From NCBI GenBank assembly GCA_963773035.1, contig CAVYZX010000001.1, positions 124,001 to 188,000 on the forward strand: a stretch of 64,000 nucleotides of DNA. The letters run 5' to 3'. The notes below the pieces were generated by a model. That model saw nothing but the letters and a program-made list of their open reading frames with translations, did no database searches and was not told where the DNA came from. Shown piece after piece: positions 26,794-35,883 of this stretch. The position numbers and the translations under genes are program-made. The stretch comes from CAVRXZ01 sp963773035 (GTDB lineage: Bacteria > Acidobacteriota > Vicinamibacteria > Vicinamibacterales > CAVVIG01). How positions within the stretch are numbered: position 1 is the stretch's first letter; the number at the start of each line of letters is the position of its first letter.

Positions 26794-28179
26794 GCCGCCG
26801 CCAGAGCCCGACCGTTGTGGCATCTCGTGTGCGGCTGCGCACTCCTCGAGCTCCGATAGCAGAAAAAATGTACCGACAACAAACGCAACGCACGGGACCA
26901 TCATCGTTCGGTAGACGGAAGTGTACAGGTGCCAGCTCACATTGGGTGTGCTCAAATAGATGACGTACAGCGCACAGCAGTACAGCACCGACGTCACGGC
27001 CGACACCAGCGCGCCTCGACTCAGTGTGACGCCTCTGACGACCGTGAACATGCCGACCACCACAACGACCTCGAAAACAGTCCAGAGGCCGGTCCGTTGA
27101 CCGGTCATCGCTCGTAGCACGTACTCAGCCGTCGGTCCGTCGAGAAGACGATCCGTGATGACGGCGAGGCTTCCCGATGGATCGCGTGCGAGCGCACTCT
27201 GAAGCCCCCAGGCCCGCTTGTCCAACGCCCACATGAGCGTCGGCGCAACCGCAAGAAGAACCATGATCGCGAACGACCGGTCGCTTCGAAATCGGTTGGC
27301 CAGCCGCCAGAGGCTGATCTCACGGCAAAGGGGGCTCACTAATGCAAGGGTCACGAGCAGACACAGGCTGAAGAGGATCCCTTCGTACTTGATGCTGGCC
27401 GCGATTCCCAGTGCGCAGATTGCTGAGTACAGATCCGTCGCCCGTTGCTCCGAGGCATAGCGGCCGAGCGAGAGCAGTGCCACGCCGCAGTACAGAGCCA
27501 GGTACCAATCCATGTAGCCGTTGGTCAACCAGTAGCCGAGACTGAGGAAGAAGCTCAGGATCAACAAAACAAAGCTCAAGCCGCGTCTTCCGAAGCTGAA
27601 AGCCCACAGCATGACCGGCGCCAGCATGACGAGCAGGCTGCCTTTCGGAAGGAATTCGTTCCAGTAGCCCTTCAGATACGCGAGCTGCGCCGCAATCGAT
27701 GGCACCAATTTGGGATAGTCGGGATTCGCGAACATGAGTGAGGGATGGTTCCAGCCCGTCTGCTGGCGGAGGCCTCCTTCGATCCAGATCATCCTGGCGT
27801 GAAAGAACCAGATGGAGCGGGCGTCCCACTGCCGAATGGGGTTGGACAGCATTTCGACGTAGTAGAGGCTGTAGACGACCGCCAGCCCTACAAGCAACGA
27901 AATTGAGAAGATGGTTCGCGCGTTCTCGCGGGTCCATTCCCGCCATACGCCGCGATCTCTCCACAACTCGCGTGCGCCCCAGAGCGCAATGAGGCCTCCA
28001 GCAGCAAATACGCGCGCGAAATGCTGGCCGCTCAGCACCAGACAATGGTTAACAAGGATCCCGGCACCAAGCGTCAGGGCCGTCTGTTCGAAGAAACCGC
28101 CGCCCACTTTCAAGAACGACCTCATCCCATAGCCGACCAGGAACAGGTACAGCAGGAACAGGCTAAGGACAATGAACAA
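26749..28179 (-). CDS. multi-pass membrane protein, glycosyltransferase-39/O-antigen-ligase-like
   Basis: The 476-residue protein has about ten hydrophobic segments, beginning MFIVLSLFLLYLFLVGYG, and a soluble acidic-charged loop after the third segment (MLSNPIRQWDARSIWFFHARM, then NHPSLMFANPDYPKLVPSIAA). That loop resembles the GT-C class, in which an Asp early in a periplasmic loop acts on a lipid-linked sugar. Assignment beyond polytopic GT-C-like is uncertain. The start overlaps the PA14 gene stop by 17 bp, and the tail overlaps the GT2 gene by 45 bp. A paralogue at 29557-30963 shares its length, loop motifs and C-terminal LQRQxDRxELVP. Confidence 0.7.
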   Translation of the reverse strand: MFIVLSLFLLYLFLVGYGMRSFLKVGGGFFEQTALTLGAGILVNHCLVLSGQHFARVFAAGGLIALWGARELWRDRGVWREWTRENARTIFSISLLVGLAVVYSLYYVEMLSNPIRQWDARSIWFFHARMIWIEGGLRQQTGWNHPSLMFANPDYPKLVPSIAAQLAYLKGYWNEFLPKGSLLVMLAPVMLWAFSFGRRGLSFVLLILSFFLSLGYWLTNGYMDWYLALYCGVALLSLGRYASEQRATDLYSAICALGIAASIKYEGILFSLCLLVTLALVSPLCREISLWRLANRFRSDRSFAIMVLLAVAPTLMWALDKRAWGLQSALARDPSGSLAVITDRLLDGPTAEYVLRAMTGQRTGLWTVFEVVVVVGMFTVVRGVTLSRGALVSAVTSVLYCCALYVIYLSTPNVSWHLYTSVYRTMMVPCVAFVVGTFFLLSELEECAAAHEMPQRSGSGGGSKLQRQFDRVELVP

Positions 28180-29296
28180 GAGTCACTTCCGCTCGACGTT
28201 CGGTCGATGTGCAACCCGCCACCGCTGGTTCGACGTTCAGCACGAATCGCCAGACGGCATCGTTCTGGCGCTTGCTCGGCCAGGCGGACGCCACGATTTG
28301 CTGGGTTACCCATGGGTTGGCCGCCAAGCCATCGGAAATCTCGTACCGTTCCAGCTCGTGGCTCCGAACGATCGCCAACATTTCTTGTACCGCGTTCGGC
28401 AGAACGCGATCTTCACCAGCGCGAGGCGTGTTGACGTTCATTTGGAAATCGCGGAAGCCTCCCGCGAACAATTTTCCTGCGGACAGTCCAAGGTCACGTA
28501 GCGTGATCTCCAAAGACCTGTAGAACGTCGGGTGTCCCCCTGCCCCGGGCCAGGGGGTCATTAGGATCAGGACGAAAACGAGAAGCTCGAACGCCAGAAC
28601 CTCCACCATCTGGCGCACCTTTGCATCTTGCCAACGTGCAGCAGCCCAGCGAGCGATCACCGGGCCCCATTCCTGCCCTCTTACCCAGATGTTCCACGCG
28701 GCAACGACCAGGATCAGGATCGTCAGTCCCCAGAGCCCTCCATCAAGAGCCCGGGCAACTGCCACGAATTGCGCTCGCGGACGGCGCTGAGAAAGCGCCC
28801 ACGTCGGAACTGCACGAGCGATCCCATCGCCACGTGCCCAGGACCATTCGAACGCCCAGGCTCCTCCCTGTTGGCTATAGTCGAGGCGAATACGATGTGA
28901 TCCTTCGGCCAAGTGCACGCGGCCGGTGTGCGTCATGCTGACGTGCGAGCCCCCGTTGTCAACGACTATGCGGTCGTCGATGTACAGCGATGACCCGTCG
29001 TCGGAGGTGGTGGCGAATACGTAGGAACCCGAGCGTGGGGCGGTGAGATAGCCGGTCCACCGGACGCTGAAGCTCTCGGGGGGGAGTGCTTTCCAACGCC
29101 GCCAGATGGCGCTGGTCGACTGATCGCGGTCAGTACCGGATTGAGATGGCCGTCCCTCCCACGATGGATTCGAGTAGTATTCGGCGCTCAGTCCATCGCC
29201 CGCCGGCACCATCGGCCGCACCGCGCGAATAAGCGCCCAACCCAGGACAGCGGTGATGAGGAGCATCACTGCCCGTAGGCGAAGCCATTCGATCAA
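28163..29296 (-). CDS. membrane-anchored PA14-domain protein (copy 1)
   Basis: The 377-residue protein has an N-terminal membrane helix (~10-28), a PA14 carbohydrate-binding-type domain (~35-160, LSAEYYSNPSWEG, FATTSDDGSSLYIDDRIVVDN, LAEGSHRIRLDYSQQGG), a second helix (~190-208), a third (~235-250) and a C-terminal extracytoplasmic part. PA14 domains usually bind glycans. It overlaps the following GT-C-like gene by 17 bp, so the two are translationally coupled and probably act together at the envelope. Residues 1 to ~205 are nearly identical to the second copy at 30947-32080, while the rest has diverged. Confidence 0.8.
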   Translation of the reverse strand: MIEWLRLRAVMLLITAVLGWALIRAVRPMVPAGDGLSAEYYSNPSWEGRPSQSGTDRDQSTSAIWRRWKALPPESFSVRWTGYLTAPRSGSYVFATTSDDGSSLYIDDRIVVDNGGSHVSMTHTGRVHLAEGSHRIRLDYSQQGGAWAFEWSWARGDGIARAVPTWALSQRRPRAQFVAVARALDGGLWGLTILILVVAAWNIWVRGQEWGPVIARWAAARWQDAKVRQMVEVLAFELLVFVLILMTPWPGAGGHPTFYRSLEITLRDLGLSAGKLFAGGFRDFQMNVNTPRAGEDRVLPNAVQEMLAIVRSHELERYEISDGLAANPWVTQQIVASAWPSKRQNDAVWRFVLNVEPAVAGCTSTERRAEVTLVHCP

Positions 29297-29411
29297 CTGA
29301 TCCCTCGGTCTCTCGCTTCGCGAGATTCAGGCAGCCTCGGCTGCCGGAAGCGGAGCGCCAGCACATTATTGACCATTGACCGGCCGGCAACGGTGTCAAG
29401 AACGCGTGGGC
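28685..29411. repeat. 727-bp direct repeat, copy 1
   Basis: This segment covers the 5' half of the PA14 gene and 115 bp upstream. It recurs at 31469-32195 at a constant offset of 2784 bp, and I counted only three mismatches. It contains, upstream of the gene, two small hairpins (TCTCGC/GCGAGA and GGCAGCC/GGCTGCC). Confidence 0.9.
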
Positions 29412-29421
29412 AGTCTGTAGC

Positions 29422-29601
29422 CTGTCCGCAGAATTCGTGAAGGAATACTCCCAGGCTCGAGCGGCGGCGCTCTGCCGCTTGCCGCGGATGCTCGCCAAAC
29501 GACGGCAGATCAGCAACCGCCGTACGATCAGTACGCGTGACTGGTACGGGTTGATTTCACGGTACAAGCTCGATGCGATCGAGCTGGCGTTGAAGTTCTG
29601 A
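29422..29601 (+). pseudogene. 3' remnant of a GT2 glycosyltransferase gene
   Basis: Sixty codons ending in TGA at 29599-29601 encode LSAEFVKEYS...RLPRMLAKRRQ and STRDWYGLISRYKLDAIELA. This closely matches the last ~70 residues of the GT2 protein at 25750-26793 with an internal loss of about nine residues. There is no upstream part; the near-identical repeat begins 10 bp before it. It is a relic of the ancestral block duplication. Its end overlaps the convergent membrane gene by 45 bp, as in the intact copy. Confidence 0.85.
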
Positions 29602-30963
29602 TTGCGGCACGGATACGGATACGTCCTCGAGATCGGAGAGGAGCAAGAACATGCTGACGACCAGCGACACGCAGGGGACCATCATCGTGCGATAGACCGA
29701 AGTCCCGATGTGCCAATCCAGGTTCCGTGTGCTCATGTAAATGACGTAAAGGCCGGAGGTGTACAGCAGCGCCGTCGTGACCGCGACGACGGCCCCACGG
29801 TTCAGTGTGATGCCGCGGCAGATGCTGAACATCCCGACCAGAACCACGAGCTCCAGGACAATCAACATGGCAGTCCTGTTCATCGTCATCCGCTGTAGAA
29901 CGTAAATGGCCGTCGATGAATCCGCGATCCGCGTCGCGATGAGCGCCACGCTGGTCGAGGGATTGCGCGCGAGGTCGCTCCCAAGTCCCCAGGCCCTCTT
30001 GTCCAAGGCCCAGATCAGCGTCGGCGTGATCGCAAGCAGCAGCATGACCAGAAACGTGTAGTCAGTGCGCACGCGTCGCATGAGCTGCCAGACGCTGACT
30101 TCGCGATAGAAAAAGCCAAGCACGAGCACGGCCACGGCCCAGCTCAAGACGAAGAGCTGCCCTTCGTACTTGATGCTGGCCGCGATTCCCAACGCACAGG
30201 CTCCGGAGTAGAGATCCGTCGCTCGCCCTTTTGAGAAATAGCGACCGAAGGAGAGCAGGGCCACGCCGCTGTACATGGCGAGGTACCAGTCCATATAGGC
30301 ATTCCAGAACCAGTAACCGAGGCTCAGGAAGAAGCTCAGGGTCAGCAGAAGAAAACTCACGCCGGCCTTCCGGAAGGTAAATATCCACAACATGACCGGC
30401 GCCAGCATGACGAACAGTGAGCCTTTCGGAAGGAATTCGTTCCAATATCCTTTCAAGTACGCGAGCTGAGCCGCAATCGACGGGATCAGTTTCGGATAAT
30501 CGGGATTCGAGAACGCAACTGAGGGGTGGTTCCATCCGCCGTGCTGGCGCAGCGCCCCATCAGCCCAGATCATCTTGGCGTGGAAGAACCACATGGACCG
30601 CGCATCCCATTGCTCAATGGGACTGGACAGGACTTCGAAGTAATACAGGCCGTAGATCGTCGCGAACGCGAGCGCACACAAGATCGTGAACGAGGAACGG
30701 GCAGACTGGCAACGCCACTGCTCGTACCACGCGCCGCGATCGTTCCACAACCTGTAGGCGCCGAACAGCGCGACGATCAGTCCCGCGGCGAAGAGGCGCG
30801 AGAAGTCCAGGCCCGTCAACACCAGACAGAAGTTGACGAGGACACCGGAGCCGAGCATCAACGCCGCCTGCTCGACGGGACCGCCTTTCACTCGCGTCAA
30901 CGAGATCAACGCCGAGCCCACCAGGAACAGGTAGAGCAGGAACAGGCTAAGGACAATGAACAA
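29557..30963 (-). CDS. multi-pass membrane protein, paralogue of the gene at 26749
   Basis: The 468-residue polytopic protein has the same layout as its neighbour paralogue: MFIVLSLFLLYLFLVGSA start, charged loop IEQWDARSMWFFHAKMIW then NHPSVAFSNPDYPKLIPSIAA, and ELQRQLDRIELVP at the end. Unlike the PA14 genes, the two membrane-protein copies have clearly diverged, so this duplication is old. The start overlaps the upstream PA14 stop by 17 bp. A GT-C-like glycosyl transfer role is inferred only from topology and the Asp-containing first loop. Confidence 0.7.
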   Translation of the reverse strand: MFIVLSLFLLYLFLVGSALISLTRVKGGPVEQAALMLGSGVLVNFCLVLTGLDFSRLFAAGLIVALFGAYRLWNDRGAWYEQWRCQSARSSFTILCALAFATIYGLYYFEVLSSPIEQWDARSMWFFHAKMIWADGALRQHGGWNHPSVAFSNPDYPKLIPSIAAQLAYLKGYWNEFLPKGSLFVMLAPVMLWIFTFRKAGVSFLLLTLSFFLSLGYWFWNAYMDWYLAMYSGVALLSFGRYFSKGRATDLYSGACALGIAASIKYEGQLFVLSWAVAVLVLGFFYREVSVWQLMRRVRTDYTFLVMLLLAITPTLIWALDKRAWGLGSDLARNPSTSVALIATRIADSSTAIYVLQRMTMNRTAMLIVLELVVLVGMFSICRGITLNRGAVVAVTTALLYTSGLYVIYMSTRNLDWHIGTSVYRTMMVPCVSLVVSMFLLLSDLEDVSVSVPQSELQRQLDRIELVP

Positions 30964-32080
30964 GAGTCACTTCCGTTCGACGTTCGGTCAGCGTGCAACC
31001 CTTCGCCAACGGCTCGCTGTTGATCGCGAACCGCCACGCCGCATCAGCCTCGCGCATGCTTGGCCAGGCCGACGCGACGATCTGCTCAGCAGACCAGAGA
31101 TCGGCGGCGACGCCATCGGAAATCTCATAGCGTTCCAGATGGTGACCACGAACCATCGCCAACATCTCCTGCACCCTGACCGGTAGAACGCGATCCTCTC
31201 CAGCTCGAGGCGTGTTGATATTTGTCTGGAAGCCGGCAAACCCACCCGTTAGCACCCTTGCACCGGACTTTACGAGATCGCCAACCGTAGTGCGGATGGA
31301 CTGGAAGAAGGTCGCCTGGCCGCCGGCGCCAGGCCAAGGCACCATCAGCGTCAGGATGAAAATCAGGATCTCGAAAGCCGTGGACAGCAGCCTCAGCCGA
31401 ACGGCGGTAATAGTGCGACACACAGACATGCCATGGGCGATCGCGCGAAGCCATTCCGTCCGTGCGAGCCAGATGTTCCACGCGGCAACGACCAGGATCA
31501 GGATCGTCAGTCCCCAGAGCCCTCCATCAAGAGCCCGGGCAACTGCCACGAATTGCGCTCGCGGACGGCGCTGAGAAAGCGCCCACGTCGGAACTGCACG
31601 AGCGATCCCATCGCCACGTGCCCAGGACCATTCGAACGCCCAGGCTCCTCCCTGTTGGCTATAGTCGAGGCGAATACGATGTGATCCTTCGGCCAAGTGC
31701 ACGCGGCCGGTTTGCGTCATGCTGACGTGCGAGCCCCCGTTGTCAACGACTATGCGGTCGTCGATGTACAGCGATGACCCGTCGTCGGAGGTGGTGGCGA
31801 ATACGTAGGAACCCGAGCGTGGGGCGGTGAGATAGCCGGTCCACCGGACGCTGAAGCTCTCGGGGGGGAGTGCTTTCCAACGCCGCCAGATGGCGCTGGT
31901 CGACTGATCGCGGTCAGTACCGGATTGAGATGGCCGTCCCTCCCACGATGGATTCGAGTAGTATTCGGCGCTCAGTCCGTCGCCCGCCGGCACCATCGGC
32001 CGCACCGCGCGAATAAGCGCCCAACCCAGGACAGCGGTGATGAGGAGCATCACTGCCCGTAGGCGAAGCCATTCGATCAA
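30947..32080 (-). CDS. membrane-anchored PA14-domain protein (copy 2)
   Basis: The 377-residue paralogue of the protein at 28163-29296 has the same order: membrane helix, PA14 domain, helices and C-terminal extracytoplasmic part. Residues 1 to ~205 differ from copy 1 by one visible substitution (TQTGR for THTGR). From about residue 206 the sequences drop to moderate similarity, though NTPRAGEDRVLP and LERYEISDG persist. This step coincides with the edge of the 727-bp repeat and indicates recent homogenisation of an older pair. It overlaps the downstream membrane gene by 17 bp. Confidence 0.8.
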   Translation of the reverse strand: MIEWLRLRAVMLLITAVLGWALIRAVRPMVPAGDGLSAEYYSNPSWEGRPSQSGTDRDQSTSAIWRRWKALPPESFSVRWTGYLTAPRSGSYVFATTSDDGSSLYIDDRIVVDNGGSHVSMTQTGRVHLAEGSHRIRLDYSQQGGAWAFEWSWARGDGIARAVPTWALSQRRPRAQFVAVARALDGGLWGLTILILVVAAWNIWLARTEWLRAIAHGMSVCRTITAVRLRLLSTAFEILIFILTLMVPWPGAGGQATFFQSIRTTVGDLVKSGARVLTGGFAGFQTNINTPRAGEDRVLPVRVQEMLAMVRGHHLERYEISDGVAADLWSAEQIVASAWPSMREADAAWRFAINSEPLAKGCTLTERRTEVTLVHCP

Positions 32081-32195
32081 CTGATCCCTCGGTCTCTCGC
32101 TTCGCGAGATTCAGGCAGCCTCGGCTGCCGGAAGCGGAGCGCCAGCACATTATTGACCATTGACCGGCCAGCAACGGTGTCAAGAACGCGTGGGC
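31469..32195. repeat. 727-bp direct repeat, copy 2
   Basis: This is the second copy of the segment at 28685-29411, with three mismatches seen by eye and no indels. Its outer end lies inside the 3' end of the next gene (32180-32680), supplying that gene's last codons and stop. Confidence 0.9.
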
Positions 32196-32680
32196 GGCCT
32201 CGATCGAGAAAACTGCTCGAGCCATCGCACGATCGGAAGTCCTCTGGTGCTCGCGGTGACGGACGCCACCAACGCAGCGTTCAAGCTCGCATACATGTCG
32301 GGCGGCAAGCGCAACATGCTGCGCATTTGACGAAGGATGGTCAGCGTATCCGTGAACTCGCGCCGGCCAGACGCAAGATCCTCGTGGAGCAATCCCAACA
32401 CCGCCTCCAGGACCACGGACGGCTCGGGTTCCGCGACGAGCGGCCAGAGGGCGTCGCGCAATGCGCTCAAGTCCGCGGGCGGAGCGGAAGCGACTTCGAA
32501 AAATGCGTGCGGCGGTTCCGGATCCTGCTCGATGACCTGTTCCGCCCACTGATGGACGGCCTCGCCACGGATCAAGCCGAGCAGGAGGGCCGTCCGGTAG
32601 TAGGTCGCTTCTAGCGAATAATCCGGCAAGGCTTGTCTGCAAACTCTACCCGAATCTCTCGCCAGATCAGCCAAGGTCAA
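32180..32680 (-). CDS. hypothetical helical protein with rearranged C-terminus
   Basis: The 166-residue frame is rich in Leu/Ala/Glu helices (YRTALLLGLIRGEAVHQW, VVLEAVLGLLHEDLASGRRE). I do not recognise a family. The start is a TTG (32678-32680) immediately after an in-frame stop, with no clear ribosome binding site, so the true N-terminus may be internal. The last four codons and the stop lie in the 727-bp repeat, so its original C-terminus may have been replaced by the rearrangement. Confidence 0.5.
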   Translation of the reverse strand: MTLADLARDSGRVCRQALPDYSLEATYYRTALLLGLIRGEAVHQWAEQVIEQDPEPPHAFFEVASAPPADLSALRDALWPLVAEPEPSVVLEAVLGLLHEDLASGRREFTDTLTILRQMRSMLRLPPDMYASLNAALVASVTASTRGLPIVRWLEQFSRSRPPTRS

Positions 32681-32740
32681 CTACTATGGCAGCGCCAAAT
32701 CAGTGATTCCTCGCCGCGCTAACAAGAAAGGAGCGCGATC

Positions 32741-34210
32741 ATGAAAAGACGGAAATTCCTCGAAGCCAGTGCAGCGGTCGCTGCCGCTGCGGCGGCTCCG
32801 CTTCTTCGGGCCGAAGCCGGCGCCCCGCAGACCCCGAGTTCAGAAGACGCCGGCACGCTGGAACGGATCTGGCGGCAAAGCGCGGCTCCCAATCAACGCA
32901 TTCTCCTCAAGGGCGGAACAGTCGTCAGCCTGGATGAAAAAGTCGGCGACCTCCTCAAAGGGGACGTGCTGATCGAAGGCAAGAAGATCGCAAACATCGC
33001 TGCCGACATCAAGGTGTCGGGGTCGGCGCAAGTGATCGACGCCTCGAACACGATCGTGATCCCCGGATTCGTTGACGCCCATCGTCATTCATGGGAAGGC
33101 CAGCTCAGGCGCATCATCCCCGACGGGGACATCGGCGCGTACATGGCGACGACACATCAGGGGTTCGCGCGGTACTATCGCCCGCACGATATCTACGTCG
33201 GCAACCTGATTACCGCGCTCGGATGCATCGATGCCGGCATCACCTGCATGATCGACAACTCGCACAACTCGCGCTCTGCGGCTCACTCCGACGCTGCCGT
33301 GCAGGCACTGATTGATTCGGGCATCCGCGGTGTGCACGCGTCGGGCGCGCCGCAGACCGGCGATTGGGACAGGCAGTGGCCGCAGGATCTCGCGCGCCTT
33401 CAGAAGCAGTTTTTTGCCTCCGACGATCAATTGGTCACACTGCGAATGTACGCGGGGATGGATCGCGCGAGTTGGGCAGCCGCGCGGCGACTGGGAATCC
33501 GGATCACGACCGAGTCGAACGCTGCCGGCCGCGAGTTCGAGGAGTTCTGGAACGAAAAGCTGCTGGGTCCCGACAACACGTTCAACCACTGTCAGGGCTG
33601 GCCAGACGTCGTGTGGCAGCGCGTCAAGGAGGCCGGTTGCACGGTCAACGTGTGTCCGAGGTCCGATTCTCAGTACGCGCTGGGGCAAGGCGTCTCGGCA
33701 TTGCAGAAAGCGATCGATCACGGAATGCGTCCAGGCTTCAGCATCGACAACGAGGTGTCGTACGGCACCGACATGTTCACCGAGATGCGGGTCGCCTTTT
33801 ACGTACAGCGCGCGATGGCGACTTATCGCAAGACCAACGGTGATGCGAAAGCGCCTGCCCTCGTTAGCGTGCGAGAGATTCTCGAATGCGCGACCATCGG
33901 CGGAGCCGCCTGTGCTGGCCTGCTGAACAAATGTGGAACGCTGACGCCCGGCAAAGAGGCCGATGTCGTGATGATCCGAACGGACGACATCAACCTCTAT
34001 CCGTCGAATCACGCCATCGGTACAGTTGTCCACGCCGCCGACACGAGGAACATCGACACGGTGATCGTCGGTGGCCGCGTGCGAAAGCTGCGTGGCAAAA
34101 TGGTGGGCGTGAACATGGAGAAGTTCCGGCAACTGGCCGACGAGTCTCGCCAGTATCTATTCACGAAGGCCGGCTACAGGCTGGACGTCTTCTCCCAAGT
34201 TAAAAGTTGA
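32741..34210 (+). CDS. Tat-exported amidohydrolase (TRZ/ATZ-type)
   Basis: The 489-residue protein has a Tat leader (MKRRKFLEASAAVAAAA) and an amidohydrolase TIM barrel: metal-binding HRH in GFVDAHRHSWEG (~115-123), a later His in TFNHCQGWPD, an Asp in SIDNEVSYGTDM, and the C-terminal composite sheet (LTPGKEADVVMIRTDD). It is close to cytosine deaminase/atrazine chlorohydrolase-type enzymes, hydrolysing a C-N bond of a heterocycle; the substrate is unknown. AAAGGAG lies 7 nt upstream. The last codons (SQVKS) merge into a 7-bp tandem repeat. The tannase paralogue follows 22 bp downstream and may be co-transcribed. Confidence 0.85.
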   Translation: MKRRKFLEASAAVAAAAAAPLLRAEAGAPQTPSSEDAGTLERIWRQSAAPNQRILLKGGTVVSLDEKVGDLLKGDVLIEGKKIANIAADIKVSGSAQVIDASNTIVIPGFVDAHRHSWEGQLRRIIPDGDIGAYMATTHQGFARYYRPHDIYVGNLITALGCIDAGITCMIDNSHNSRSAAHSDAAVQALIDSGIRGVHASGAPQTGDWDRQWPQDLARLQKQFFASDDQLVTLRMYAGMDRASWAAARRLGIRITTESNAAGREFEEFWNEKLLGPDNTFNHCQGWPDVVWQRVKEAGCTVNVCPRSDSQYALGQGVSALQKAIDHGMRPGFSIDNEVSYGTDMFTEMRVAFYVQRAMATYRKTNGDAKAPALVSVREILECATIGGAACAGLLNKCGTLTPGKEADVVMIRTDDINLYPSNHAIGTVVHAADTRNIDTVIVGGRVRKLRGKMVGVNMEKFRQLADESRQYLFTKAGYRLDVFSQVKS

Positions 34211-34227
34211 AAGTGGAAAGTGGAAAC
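34202..34227. repeat. heptamer repeat AAAGTGG
   Basis: About three 7-bp units (AAAGTTG, AAAGTGG, AAAGTGG) overlap the amidohydrolase stop codon and end just before the next start. Confidence 0.55.
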
Positions 34228-34232
34228 AAGCT

Positions 34233-35771
34233 ATGAGAGTCAGTGTTCCGATCATAGATGCAGTCTTTTTGGCTCTTCTGATGGGCCCAGCGCCGGCATC
34301 GGCAGCCACCTGTGAGAGCATTGGCGCCCTGAAGCTGCCGAATACGACGATCACCATGGCCAGTTCGGTCGCGGCTGGCGCATTCACGCCGGCCAAGCCT
34401 CCGGCGCTTCCGATTCCTGCCTCGTACCAAAACTTGCCAGCGTTCTGTCGCGTGGTGGCGACCGTCAAGCCGACGACGGACTCGGACATCAAGTTCGAGG
34501 TGTGGATGCCTTTGAGTGGGTGGAACGGCAAGTTCGTCGGCGTCGGGAACGGCGGTTATTCGGGGGAGATCTGGTACTGGTCGATGGCCGCACCGCTCAC
34601 GAGCGGATATGCCACCGCCTCCACCGATACCGGGCACGAAGGCGGCGTCATGGACGCCAGCTTCGCGTTGGGACATCCCGAAAAATTGGCCGACTTCGGT
34701 TGGCGTGCGGTTCACGAGATGACGGAAAAAGCCAAGGCCATCATTGCCGCCTTCTACGGTACGCCCGCCAGGCTGTCGTACTGGGATGGCTGTTCGACTG
34801 GGGGCCGGCAGGGATTAATGGAGGCTCAGCGCTTTGCAGCCGATTACGATGGCATCGTTGCGGGAGCGCCCGCCAACTACATGACACGCTTGTCGAGTTG
34901 GACGGTCTGGGTTGCGCAAGCGATGCGGAAGGAGCCAGGTAGTTTCATCCCACCGGCCAAGCTGCCGATTCTTCACAACGCCGTGCTCGGGGCGTGCGAT
35001 GCCAGAGACGGAGTCAAGGACGGCATCGTGGAGGATCCCGCTCGATGCCAGTTCGATCCGCGAGTTGTCGAATGCAAGGGTGAAGACGGTCCGAATTGCC
35101 TGACTGCCGCGCAAGTCGACGCGGTCAGAAAGATCTACAGTGGCCCGGTCAACCCTCGCACCAAGGAGATTGTCTATCCCGGAATGGCTCTTGGAGGCGA
35201 GTTGGGATGGGCGACCGGCGTCGGAGCAGTGACGCCAGAGCCCATGGCGCTTGCCACCGGCATCTTCAAGTTCGTGGTGTTCAAGGATCCTAACTGGGAT
35301 TACAAGACCTATGATTTCGATCGAGACACGGCCCTCTCGGACAAGGTCGACGGGGGGACGATGAATGCGATCGATCCAAATCTGGCAGCCTTCTTCAATC
35401 GTGGCGGAAAACTGTTGCAGTACCACGGCTGGGCAGATCCGGGGATCTCGCCGGTGAACAGCATCAACTATTACAAGGCCGTGGCGGCCGGGCTGGGAGG
35501 CGTGAGCACGCTTCAGGACAGGTACCGCCTGTTCATGCTGCCTGGTATGGATCACTGCCGCGGCGGACAAGGTCCCGACACTTTTGACGCGCTGGGCGCA
35601 ATGGATCAATGGGTCGAGCACAAAAAGGCGCCCGATCGCATCGTCGCTTCACGCGTCAGGGGCGGCAAGACCGATCGCACACGACCGCTGTGCCCATATC
35701 CACAGGTGGCCGTCTACAACGGCAGCGGCAGCACAGATGACGCGGCGAATTTCACATGCAAGGGGCAATAG
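34233..35771 (+). CDS. secreted tannase/feruloyl-esterase family protein (second copy)
   Basis: The 512-residue protein has a signal peptide (~1-25) and the tannase fold, with nucleophile Ser188 in DGCSTGGRQG and YHGWADPGI plus PGMDHCRGGQGPD for the acid and His. It aligns along its length with the protein at 8867-10465 (shared STDTGHEGG, LGHPEK, RAVHEMT) but is clearly diverged. It should hydrolyse aromatic esters outside the cytoplasm. Its upstream region is the heptamer repeat; the ribosome binding site is weak (AAACAAG). Confidence 0.87.
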   Translation: MRVSVPIIDAVFLALLMGPAPASAATCESIGALKLPNTTITMASSVAAGAFTPAKPPALPIPASYQNLPAFCRVVATVKPTTDSDIKFEVWMPLSGWNGKFVGVGNGGYSGEIWYWSMAAPLTSGYATASTDTGHEGGVMDASFALGHPEKLADFGWRAVHEMTEKAKAIIAAFYGTPARLSYWDGCSTGGRQGLMEAQRFAADYDGIVAGAPANYMTRLSSWTVWVAQAMRKEPGSFIPPAKLPILHNAVLGACDARDGVKDGIVEDPARCQFDPRVVECKGEDGPNCLTAAQVDAVRKIYSGPVNPRTKEIVYPGMALGGELGWATGVGAVTPEPMALATGIFKFVVFKDPNWDYKTYDFDRDTALSDKVDGGTMNAIDPNLAAFFNRGGKLLQYHGWADPGISPVNSINYYKAVAAGLGGVSTLQDRYRLFMLPGMDHCRGGQGPDTFDALGAMDQWVEHKKAPDRIVASRVRGGKTDRTRPLCPYPQVAVYNGSGSTDDAANFTCKGQ

Positions 35772-35841
35772 GCCCCGCAGAATCACCCGAGCGCGAGAGT
35801 CTACGCTCGAGCGCGAGGATCGGCGTCAGTTCGGCAGGCGA

Positions 35842-35859
35842 GTGGGGGTGGGGCCCCAC
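35842..35859 (+). promoter_or_regulatory. SD-proximal hairpin upstream of MBL gene
   Basis: GTGGGG and CCCCAC arms around a 6-nt loop end 24 nt before the ATG at 35884. Upstream, 35772-35841 contains CGAGCG/CGCTCG pairing and the motif GGCGTCAGTTCG shared with the leader at 53634-53722. Confidence 0.5.
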
Positions 35860-35883
35860 AAGAAGTAAAGAAGAGAGGACCGA

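Noticed and set aside
28163..32080. Insertion-sequence origin for the 727-bp repeat
   Set aside because: No terminal inverted repeats, target duplication or transposase; the segment holds half of a host gene, so duplication or gene conversion fits better.
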